DNA of 11,208 bases from positions 1-11,208 of the forward strand of contig DASZNJ010000044.1 of NCBI GenBank assembly GCA_035551575.1, given 5' to 3'. The notes below the pieces were generated by a model. That model was not told the DNA's origin and did no database searches. It worked only from the letters and a program-made list of their open reading frames with translations. The stretch is from JABFXC01 sp035551575. Its GTDB lineage: Bacteria > Gemmatimonadota > Gemmatimonadetes > Gemmatimonadales > Gemmatimonadaceae. Of this stretch, positions 5,690 through 11,208 are shown piece after piece. Made by a program: the position numbers and the translations under genes. Numbering within the stretch: the first letter of the stretch is position 1; every line of letters begins with the position of its first letter.

Positions 5690-6665
5690 CTGCGCCCCCG
5701 CCCACGCTCCTCAGCCGGGCCCCCGCATCGGCTGCCGCGGGAAGGGCGCCCACCCGCTCGAACGCGGCCAGCGCCTCAGCCCACATCGCGCCGGCCCGCA
5801 TCCGCTCCCCTCGCCGACGCCAGACCTCACCGATCTCGCACAGCAACTCCGCAGCGAGAAGGGCATCTTGTGTCGGGTTGGTGACGCGACGAGCCTCCTC
5901 GAGTGTCGCGATCGCATGGTCGTAATCGCCACGCTCGCGCTCGAGCTTCGCGCGCAGCTTGAGGGTTTCCGCTATCCGCAGACGATCGCCTCGCTCGTGC
6001 GCCAGTGCGAACGCTCGGCTGCAGGCGACGGTCGCCTCATCGAGCCGGCGCTGCATCAACAGAAGCTCGGCGCGATTCTGTTCGACCACCGACTCGACCA
6101 GCAGGTCGCCACGCTCCCGCGCGATTTCCCCCGCTCGCACGAAACACTGCTCGGCAAGCGCGGTCTCGCCCCGCTCGCCGTGAAGCTTCCCCATGTTGTT
6201 CAGCACCCACGATGCGGCAACCGCGTCTCCCTCGGCGTCGAACGCCGCAAGGCTGAGGCGGTAGCACGCCAGCGCCGCGTCCCAGTGGCCGCGGATGCTC
6301 GCCAGGATCCCGAGATTCTGCTGCACCATCCCGATCAGCCGGCGCTCCGCCGCCTGTTCGGCGAAGATCGCGGCGTCGTTGTACAGCTGCTCGGCCTCCT
6401 CGAAGTCCCCGCGCCGGTGAACCACGCTCGCCTTGCAGTTCAGCGCGTGGGCGATTCCCGCGACGTAGCCGACCGCCCACGCGATCGACAGGCTCTGCTC
6501 GTACAGCGCCGCCGCCGCGGCGGTCTCCCCCCGATGAAACTGCTCGTTCCCACGGCGGCGGATCGTCGAGATCAGCAGGCGCACGTCGTGCGACTCGCCG
6601 AGCATCGCGAGCGGGTCGCGCTGGTCGGGGGGCGGCAGCTCCACTGGATGCGCACGAGTGGCCAT
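5685..6665 (-). CDS. TPR-repeat protein A
   Basis: A 326-residue protein made of TPR-type helix pairs from about residue 30 to 315. Recognisable repeat signatures are RRGNEQFHRGETAAAAALYEQSL (split over 38-59), RRGDFEEAEQLY (84-95), QNLGILASIRGHWDAAL (116-132), LNNMGKLHGERGETALAE (155-172), RRLDEATVAC (206-215) and ELLCEIGEVWRRRGE (273-287). There is no signal peptide or membrane helix, so it is cytoplasmic and probably a protein-interaction scaffold or sensor. It is colinear without gaps with TPR protein B and with the TPR half of the HD-GYP protein. It follows lipoprotein A by 23 bp and is presumably cotranscribed. The start is the first ATG; a GAGG lies rather far upstream (about 17 nt), so ATG 6605 is an alternative. 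Function unknown. Confidence 0.85.
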   Translation of the reverse strand: MATRAHPVELPPPDQRDPLAMLGESHDVRLLISTIRRRGNEQFHRGETAAAAALYEQSLSIAWAVGYVAGIAHALNCKASVVHRRGDFEEAEQLYNDAAIFAEQAAERRLIGMVQQNLGILASIRGHWDAALACYRLSLAAFDAEGDAVAASWVLNNMGKLHGERGETALAEQCFVRAGEIARERGDLLVESVVEQNRAELLLMQRRLDEATVACSRAFALAHERGDRLRIAETLKLRAKLERERGDYDHAIATLEEARRVTNPTQDALLAAELLCEIGEVWRRRGERMRAGAMWAEALAAFERVGALPAAADAGARLRSVGGGAV

Positions 6666-6688
6666 CGGTCGCTGCCCGATCGCCTCGC

Positions 6689-7306
6689 TCAGTCGATCGC
6701 GACGAGGTAGCCCGAGAAGTGGCTGACGTTGAAGCGCACGACCATGCTGTTCGCGTCGGCGCTCGCCGGCAGCAGCTCGCTCACGATCGCGCGCAGCAGG
6801 CTGTCGATCAGGTTCGTCGTCGAGCTGAAGTACCCGGCGTGGAAGTGCAGGTACTGCAGCGCGTCCGGCGTCAGGTAGCTGACGCGCAGGTCCTGGGTCA
6901 TGGTCAGCGGCTTCGCGAACTTCATCCCGTGCGGGCCGAACTCGTAGGCGACGGCACGGCCGGCAAGCGCGGTGACGGTGAACGTCGTCGGGTACGCGAC
7001 CGCACCCGATGGAACGGCCACGGTCAGTCCCGCGCCCGGCACGGTGATCGTCCCACCGCCGCTGCCGATGACCTTCGTCACCGTGATGTTCGACGGGAGC
7101 GGCGTCAGCCGCTGCAGGACGACGACGGTGTCGCCGGCGCCGAGCAGGTTGTCGACGAGGGGGACGTTGAGGCCGAGCAGTGCCTCGGGCTGGCCACTTT
7201 CAGCCAGCGCCGACGAGGCCGGGGAGATCGAGTCGCGGCAGCCGGCAAGGATCAGCAGGGTGCCGGCGGCGAGGGCGGTGAGCGTGCGGGGGGCGAGGCG
7301 CTTCAT
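6689..7306 (-). CDS. ZU5-like lipoprotein A
   Basis: A 205-residue envelope lipoprotein. The signal is basic start, LLILAGC with Cys23 lipidated. Residues about 78-142 resemble a ZU5-type beta-rich domain: VIGSGGGTITVP, GLTVAVPSGAV, TTFTVTAL, VAYEFGPHGMKF, PLTMTQDL. The C-terminal third ends in SHFSGYLVAID, shared almost exactly with lipoprotein B. ZU5 domains are protein-interaction modules, often in proteins with autoproteolytic or signalling domains; here it stands alone behind a lipid anchor. The residue after Cys is Arg, not Asp, so outer-membrane sorting would be expected under the enterobacterial rule. It lies 23 bp upstream of TPR protein A. The ATG is supported by the signal peptide; only a weak GGAT precedes it. 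Confidence 0.82.
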   Translation of the reverse strand: MKRLAPRTLTALAAGTLLILAGCRDSISPASSALAESGQPEALLGLNVPLVDNLLGAGDTVVVLQRLTPLPSNITVTKVIGSGGGTITVPGAGLTVAVPSGAVAYPTTFTVTALAGRAVAYEFGPHGMKFAKPLTMTQDLRVSYLTPDALQYLHFHAGYFSSTTNLIDSLLRAIVSELLPASADANSMVVRFNVSHFSGYLVAID

Positions 7307-7418
7307 CGGCGAGATCCGGTTGGGGTTCGCCGACGGTAAAAGCAGCCTTCGTACCGTGCGCCCAAGTCGTCAGGCAGCAACGTCTTGGCGTTTCGTGCAA
7401 CGTTTCCTTGCGGCTCCC

Positions 7419-7460
7419 TGGAACAAAACGTTCCACCCAGGCTGGAAAGAAACTTTCCAG
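7419..7460. promoter_or_regulatory. Twin palindromes of pattern TGGAA-N7-TTCCA
   Basis: Two inverted repeats of the same pattern start exactly 24 bp apart. The first is TGGAAC, AAAAC, GTTCCA (7419-7435). The second is CTGGAAAG, AAA, CTTTCCAG (7442-7460), with perfect 8-bp arms. They begin 1 bp after the stop of TPR protein B and lie 113-154 bp upstream of lipoprotein A. They could be paired operator sites for lipoprotein A or stem-loops ending the upstream unit. No U-tract follows. The rest of the 155-bp gap shows no clear promoter. Confidence 0.5.
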
Positions 7461-7461
7461 A

Positions 7462-8508
7462 TCAGTGCTGCGGCGCGGGGCTCTCCGATCGGGCGATGAG
7501 CGCCGCGGTGTCGACCGCAGCGCGCTTTGCGCCAACGCGATTGAACGTCGCGAGGGCCTCGCTCCACACCGCCCCGGCAACGCCGCGCTCCCCGCGCAGC
7601 CGCCAGACCTCGCCGACCTCGCACAGCAGTTCCGCCTCGAGAATCGAGTCCTCCGCCGCGCGCGCAAGCTCGCAAGCCTCGGCCAGCGAGCCGATTGCCG
7701 CATCGTAGTCGCGGCGCGCCCGCTCGATCCGCGCGCGCAGCTTCAGGCTCCCGGCGCGGCGCAGCCGGTCACCGCGCTGGGTCGCGAGCGCGAGCGCGCG
7801 TTCGCAGGCGACCATCGCTTCGTCGAGGCGATCCTGCGAGACGAGCAGCTCGGCGTAGTTCTGTTCGACCGCGCTCTCGACGAGCGTGTCGGCGCGCGAG
7901 CTGGCGATCGAGCGCGCCCGCGCGAATGCGCGCTCGGCGAGCGCCGGTTCGCCGCGTTCGCTGTGGAGCCGGCCGAGGTTGTTGAGCACCCACGACGCGC
8001 CCTCGTCGTCGCCGATCGTGTCGAACGCGACCAGGCTGCGGTCGTATGCGGCGAGGGCGAGCTCCCAGTCGCCGCGAAGGCTGGCGAGGATGCCCAGGTT
8101 CTGCTCGATGATGCCGGCGAGGCGGGTCTCGTTCGCGTCGACCGCGGCGTGCGCCGCGCGGCGATACAGCCGCTCCGCCTCGGCGAGATCGCCGTGACGC
8201 TGCACGACGCTGGCGAGGCAGTTCAGCGCGCTGGCGAGTCCCGGGGCGTGGCCGCACTCCTCGCACCGGGCGAGGCTCTCGCGGTAGAGCGCTTCCGCCT
8301 CCTTCGTCTCGCCGCGATGGAGGTGGACGTTCCCCTTTCGCCGGAGCACCATCGCGATGAGCGATGCGTTGTCCGATCCCTCGAGCGCGGCGAGCGCGGT
8401 GTCATATGCGGCCACCGCGTCCGCGGCGCGCCCCTCCCGCTCGGCCGAGCGCGCCCGGCCGACCTCGATCAGCGCCGCGCGCTCCGCCGCGTCACCCGAG
8501 GGGTTCAT
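7462..8508 (-). CDS. TPR-repeat protein B
   Basis: A 348-residue cytoplasmic TPR protein, paralogue of protein A. The two align with a constant offset of 20 residues and no gap over about 280 residues, with roughly 170 identities by hand count. Signatures include RKGNVHLHRGETKEAEALY (58-75), QRHGDLAEAERLY (103-115), EQNLGILASLRGDWELAL (135-152), LNNLGRLHSERGEPALAE (175-192), DRLDEAMVAC (226-235) and ELLCEVGEVWRLRGE (293-307). An extra N-terminal helix pair (about 15-45) precedes the shared part. No signal peptide or membrane span. It follows lipoprotein B by 30 bp. The ATG at 8508 is chosen; a GTG directly before it (8511) is possible, and neither has a clear ribosome site. Function unknown; an adaptor or sensor role is inferred. 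Confidence 0.85.
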   Translation of the reverse strand: MNPSGDAAERAALIEVGRARSAEREGRAADAVAAYDTALAALEGSDNASLIAMVLRRKGNVHLHRGETKEAEALYRESLARCEECGHAPGLASALNCLASVVQRHGDLAEAERLYRRAAHAAVDANETRLAGIIEQNLGILASLRGDWELALAAYDRSLVAFDTIGDDEGASWVLNNLGRLHSERGEPALAERAFARARSIASSRADTLVESAVEQNYAELLVSQDRLDEAMVACERALALATQRGDRLRRAGSLKLRARIERARRDYDAAIGSLAEACELARAAEDSILEAELLCEVGEVWRLRGERGVAGAVWSEALATFNRVGAKRAAVDTAALIARSESPAPQH

Positions 8509-8538
8509 CACGATGGGACAGCCTGCACCGCCTGACGG

Positions 8539-9141
8539 TCAATCGACTCCGACCAGGTAGCCGGAGAAGTGGCCGATCGAGAACTGGAGTTGAAGCGCGA
8601 GCAGGTCCGTGTTCGTCGGCTCGAGCTCGTGGACGAGCGCGGTCCCGTCGAGATGGATGTCGTTGCGGCTGGTGAAGTACGCGCCGGTGAACGACCGGCC
8701 GAGCAGGCTGGAGGCGATGCTCGTCGGGCCGAGGCTCTGGGTGACGATGAGTCGCTTGTTGAGCGCGATCCCCTGCGGCTCGAACTCGTAGGCGACCGTC
8801 GAGCCCTGCACGGCGGTGACGGTGATCAGCGTCGGCGCGGCGACGGCGTTCTTGGGGACGTCGAGGCGGAATCCCGTTTCCGGGATCTCGATCGCGCCGC
8901 CTTCGGGGCCGATCGTCGCGCTTCGGCTGATGTCGGAGACGAGCGGCACCGCGAATTGCAGCGTGCTGACCGTCGTGTCGACGATGGTCCCGACGCCGCC
9001 GCCCAGCCCGGACGGCAAGCCGAGGATCGCGTTCGGGGCGTCCGTCCGGGTGGCCGGGGCGGTCGCGTCACCACAGGAGGACGAGAGGAGCGAGGCCGCG
9101 GCAAACGCGATCGCGGCGGAGAGAGTGCGGAAGCGGTTCAT
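8539..9141 (-). CDS. ZU5-like lipoprotein B
   Basis: A 200-residue lipoprotein, paralogue of lipoprotein A. The signal ends in LLSSSC with Cys23, the same position as in A. The ZU5-like domain (about 75-138) reads TIGPEGGAIEIP, GFRLDVPKNAV, TLITVTAV, VAYEFEPQGIAL, LIVTQSL. About half of 60 positions match A. The C-terminus HFSGYLVGVD mirrors HFSGYLVAID of A. The ATG at 9141 gives the most compact signal peptide; in-frame ATGs at 9150 and 9201 are alternatives, and no good ribosome site separates them. It lies 30 bp upstream of TPR protein B and is the first gene of the leftward run, facing away from the copper oxidase gene. Confidence 0.82.
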   Translation of the reverse strand: MNRFRTLSAAIAFAAASLLSSSCGDATAPATRTDAPNAILGLPSGLGGGVGTIVDTTVSTLQFAVPLVSDISRSATIGPEGGAIEIPETGFRLDVPKNAVAAPTLITVTAVQGSTVAYEFEPQGIALNKRLIVTQSLGPTSIASSLLGRSFTGAYFTSRNDIHLDGTALVHELEPTNTDLLALQLQFSIGHFSGYLVGVD

Positions 9142-9282
9142 CGACGTCATCGAAGGCAGGTGAAGACTCGGGTGGCGAAGATGACCCATAGCAAGCATCA
9201 TGCGTACCGCGGCCGCGGAAGAAACCCGCCGATCCCGCCGGGGCGCGGGCGTCGCGGGGGGGTAGCTGTCCTCGGGCCCTGT

Positions 9283-9299
9283 GTAGGGGATTTCCTGAC
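9283..9299. promoter_or_regulatory. Imperfect inverted repeat in the divergent gap
   Basis: GTAGGGGATTTCCTGAC: outer GT/AC, inner GG/CC and A/T positions pair around a central T, with two mismatches and one or two wobble-type positions. It lies between the divergent lipoprotein B and copper oxidase genes. It might bind the NarL/FixJ-type regulator encoded downstream of the oxidase, but this is speculative. Confidence 0.3.
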
Positions 9300-9312
9300 G
9301 CCTCTGTAGTCG

Positions 9313-9375
9313 CTCTCCGGGGAAAGTTCAGGAAAGTACCGACGGAGCGTAGGCCCTTCCCGGACGAAGTTCAGG
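9313..9375. repeat. 43-bp-spaced imperfect direct repeat upstream of the copper oxidase
   Basis: AAGTTCAGG occurs at 9324-9332 and 9367-9375, 43 bp apart, about four helical turns. The flanks also match: 15 of 20 positions agree between 9313-9332 and 9356-9375, and GTACC follows each copy (9336-9340 and 9378-9382). The second copy ends 39 bp before the oxidase ATG, where promoter or operator elements are expected. No confident -35/-10 pair was found in this 273-bp gap. Confidence 0.5.
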
Positions 9376-9414
9376 GCGTACCTCGAGCCTGTACCCGAAC
9401 CCTGAGCACAACCG

Positions 9415-10500
9415 ATGAGCGACAGCAAGCGACCCGTGCCGGCGGGGGCCGGAATCACGACCGGCGAGCGTCCGGCCACCCGGCGCGACTTCATACGACG
9501 TGCGGCGCTGACGGCGATCGCGGCCCCGGCCGCGGCGTCGATACTCAGCGCCTGCGACGACGGCAGCAAGGCCGGCGCGCAGCAGCCGGCGGCGACCCCC
9601 GCGTCGCCGAAGAGCCAGGCGCCGGCGGCGACGGCGGCCGACCAGATGGACGCGATGCACGAGCAGGGGATCAAGGCCTTCCCGGCCAGCACCGCGGGGA
9701 AGGGGAACCAGCTCCTGGCGCCGAAGCTCGAGAACGGCGTGAAGGTGTTCGAGCTGACGGCGCGGAAGATCCAGTGGGAGACGGAGCCGGGAAAGACGGT
9801 CGAGGCGTGGTGCTACAACGGCCAGGTGCCCGGTCCGCAGATCCGCGTCCGCGAGGGGGACCGGGTGCGCGTGGTGCTGAAGAACGAGCTCCCCGAGTCG
9901 ACGGTGATCCACTTCCACGGCCTCGAGCTGCCTAACGATCAGGACGGGGTGCCCTTCATCACCCAGCCGCCGGTCAAGCCGGGGCAGGCTTACACCTACG
10001 AGTTCACCGTCCCGAACGCCGGGTCGCACATGTACCATTCGCACCACAACGCGGCGAAGCAGGTCGGGCTCGGACTTCTCGGCGCGTTCATCGTCGAGCC
10101 GAAGCAGAAGCGGGCGATCGAGAAGGTGGATGTCGATTACGTCATGATCCTCAACGACGGGATGCACGGATATACCTTGAACGGGAAGGGATTCCCGGCC
10201 ACCGAGCCGATCGTCGCCAGGCTCGGACAGAAAGTGCGCATCCGCTTCATGAACGAGGGGATGATGATCCACCCGATGCACCTGCACGGGATGCACATGA
10301 CGGTGATCGACAAGGACGGGTGGCCGCAGCCCGCGCCGTGGAAGTGCGACACGCTCAACATCGCGCCGGGCGAGCGCTGGGACGTGATCGTGAACTGCAG
10401 CAACCCGGGGACCTGGGCTTTCCACTGTCACATCCTTCCGCACGCCGAGTCGGAGCACGGCATGTTCGGGATGGTCACCGCACTCATCGTGAACAAATGA
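9415..10500 (+). CDS. Two-domain multicopper oxidase, Tat-exported
   Basis: A 361-residue laccase-like oxidase. The Tat signal is TRRDFIRRAAL (22-32), a hydrophobic stretch, then ILSAC with Cys47, so it may also be a Tat lipoprotein. A Pro/Ala-rich linker (52-75) leads to two cupredoxin domains. Domain 1 holds HFHG (166-169) and HSH (208-210); domain 2 holds HPMHLHG (286-292) and HCHILPH (337-343) with Met350 as likely axial ligand. These are the four multicopper-oxidase motifs, with the type 1 Cys338 in domain 2 and none in domain 1, as in type B two-domain oxidases. It should oxidise phenolic or metal substrates with O2 in the periplasm; the real substrate is unknown. A laccase or Cu(I)/Mn(II) oxidase role fits. 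The stop overlaps the response regulator start (ATGA). Confidence 0.92.
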   Translation: MSDSKRPVPAGAGITTGERPATRRDFIRRAALTAIAAPAAASILSACDDGSKAGAQQPAATPASPKSQAPAATAADQMDAMHEQGIKAFPASTAGKGNQLLAPKLENGVKVFELTARKIQWETEPGKTVEAWCYNGQVPGPQIRVREGDRVRVVLKNELPESTVIHFHGLELPNDQDGVPFITQPPVKPGQAYTYEFTVPNAGSHMYHSHHNAAKQVGLGLLGAFIVEPKQKRAIEKVDVDYVMILNDGMHGYTLNGKGFPATEPIVARLGQKVRIRFMNEGMMIHPMHLHGMHMTVIDKDGWPQPAPWKCDTLNIAPGERWDVIVNCSNPGTWAFHCHILPHAESEHGMFGMVTALIVNK

Positions 10501-11177
10501 GCGAAGATCAGATTCGCGTCGTGCTCGCCGACGATCACGCGATCGTCCGCGCGGGGCTCAAGGCAATCCTCGGTGCGGCGCGCGACATCGCCGTCGTCGG
10601 GGAAGCGTCGAATGGACGTGACGCGGTCGCACTCGCCGCGCGCTTCCGCCCGCACGTCGTCGTGATGGACCTGACGATGGGCGAGATGGACGGCATTGCC
10701 GCGACGCGACTGATCGTCGGTACCGAGAACGCCCCGCGGGTGCTCGTCCTCACCATGCATCCCGAGGACGAGTACCTCGTTCCCCTGCTCGAGGCGGGCG
10801 CGTCGGGCTACCTGGTCAAGAGCGCCGCCGACCGCGACCTGGTCGACGCGGTGCGCACGGTGGCGCGCGGCGAGCTGTACGTGCGCCCGTCCGCCGCGCG
10901 CGTCCTCGCCCGCGAGCTGAAGAAGAAGGAAGAAGCGGCGAGCGACCGCTCACGCTACGAGAAGCTCACGGAGCGCGAGCGCGACGTCCTGCGCATGACC
11001 GCCGAGGGCTACAGCGCTCCCGAAATCGGGGAGAAGCTGCACATCAGCCCGAAGACGGTCGACACCTACAAGCAGCGGGTCAACGAGAAGCTCGGCCTCG
11101 CCCACCGCCCGGACTACGTCCAGTTCGCCCTCCGCATCGGCATCCTCGCGGCGGAGAAGACGGCCGGGCCCCAGTAG
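10497..11177 (+). CDS. NarL/FixJ-family (LuxR-type HTH) response regulator
   Basis: A 226-residue two-component regulator. The receiver has acidic pair D12/D13, phospho-acceptor D58 (in VVVMDLTMGEMDG), T86 (VLVLTMH) and K108 (YLVKSA), so all switch residues are present. A charged linker (141-155) leads to a LuxR-type helix-turn-helix at about 157-212: LTERERDVLRMTAEGYSAPEIG, then ISPKTVDTYKQRVNEKLGL. The ATG at 10497 overlaps the oxidase stop and directly begins the receiver; a longer in-frame reading to 10320 would only add sequence read from inside the oxidase gene. No histidine kinase is adjacent in the window. Coupling to the oxidase suggests joint expression and perhaps control of the divergent promoter region. 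Confidence 0.93.
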   Translation: MSEDQIRVVLADDHAIVRAGLKAILGAARDIAVVGEASNGRDAVALAARFRPHVVVMDLTMGEMDGIAATRLIVGTENAPRVLVLTMHPEDEYLVPLLEAGASGYLVKSAADRDLVDAVRTVARGELYVRPSAARVLARELKKKEEAASDRSRYEKLTERERDVLRMTAEGYSAPEIGEKLHISPKTVDTYKQRVNEKLGLAHRPDYVQFALRIGILAAEKTAGPQ

Positions 11178-11178
11178 A

Positions 11179-11208
11179 GGGGTCAGGGGTCAGGTGTCAG
11201 GGGTCAGG
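11179..11208. repeat. GGGGTCA heptamer tandem repeat (window edge)
   Basis: Four 7-bp units, GGGGTCA, GGGGTCA, GGTGTCA, GGGGTCA, plus GG, start one base after the regulator's stop and continue to the window edge. The same GGGGTCA core starts the palindromic element at 2703. This looks like the end of a dispersed repeat element. Confidence 0.7.

Noticed and set aside
7307..7418. A -24/-12 sigma-54 promoter for lipoprotein A
   Set aside because: TTGC occurrences on the minus strand lack GG at the required 10-nt spacing, so I cannot support a site.
7408..8535. A 375-codon plus-strand open frame
   Set aside because: Antisense shadow of TPR protein B, which has clear repeats and a paralogue next door.
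176..9937. CCTAAC/GTTAGG hexamers at about 176, 5112 and 9931
   Set aside because: Three occurrences in 11 kb, each inside a different coding gene, is not evidence of a functional motif.
9328..10458. A 376-codon minus-strand open frame
   Set aside because: Antisense to the multicopper oxidase, which carries all four copper motifs; the shadow product is basic and low in complexity.
9415..10500. Copper nitrite reductase (NirK)
   Set aside because: NirK has a type 1 site with Cys in domain 1. Here domain 1 has MYHSHH without Cys, and the HCH motif is in domain 2, which fits a multicopper oxidase.
11179..11208. CRISPR array
   Set aside because: The units are 7 bp, directly tandem and without spacers.

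Overview
The window is a GC-rich (clearly above 60% G+C by eye) bacterial chromosomal segment with dense coding, short intergenic gaps and several overlapping start/stop codons. The mix of diderm export and efflux genes (a TolC-type outer membrane factor, lipoboxes), small lipoproteins with a ZU5-like domain, TPR-rich signalling proteins and short GGGGTCA-type or hairpin intergenic repeats resembles Gemmatimonadota or a related soil lineage. That assignment is inferred from style; there is no rRNA or tRNA here to settle it.

Left part (1-2676, all minus strand). A TetR/AcrR-family repressor overlaps by ATGA the start of a TolC-like outer membrane efflux gene that runs off the left edge. A near-perfect 22-bp palindrome lies upstream of the repressor. 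Upstream of that are two strong hairpins and a two-gene unit: a cytosolic cyclophilin followed by a 53-residue single-span membrane protein. Next is a TonB-C-domain lipoprotein, separated from its neighbours by a repeat-bearing gap and by a 60-bp REP/MITE-like hairpin element (2703-2762).

Central part (2829-9141, all minus strand) is the unusual region. Read in the direction of transcription it is: ZU5-like lipoprotein B, TPR protein B, a 155-bp gap with two identical-pattern palindromes, ZU5-like lipoprotein A, TPR protein A, a sigma-54 activator without a receiver or sensor domain, and a TPR-HD-GYP protein whose GTG start overlaps the activator's stop. The two lipoprotein-TPR pairs are a diverged tandem duplication; the TPR proteins align without gaps at roughly 60% identity by hand count. 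The same TPR architecture is fused to the HD-GYP c-di-GMP phosphodiesterase domain. A CRP-type palindrome with a well-spaced -10 hexamer precedes the activator. I infer an envelope-lipoprotein / cytoplasmic-TPR / sigma-54 / c-di-GMP signalling locus. I do not know it as a described system.

Right part (9415-11177, plus strand, divergent). A Tat-exported two-domain multicopper oxidase overlaps by ATGA a NarL/FixJ-type response regulator that has no kinase next to it. The divergent 273-bp gap holds a 43-bp-spaced imperfect direct repeat and an imperfect inverted repeat that could be operators. The window ends in a GGGGTCA heptamer tandem repeat directly after the regulator's stop. No tRNA, rRNA, CRISPR array, IS element or integrase was seen. 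No gene-free stretch exceeds 300 bases.
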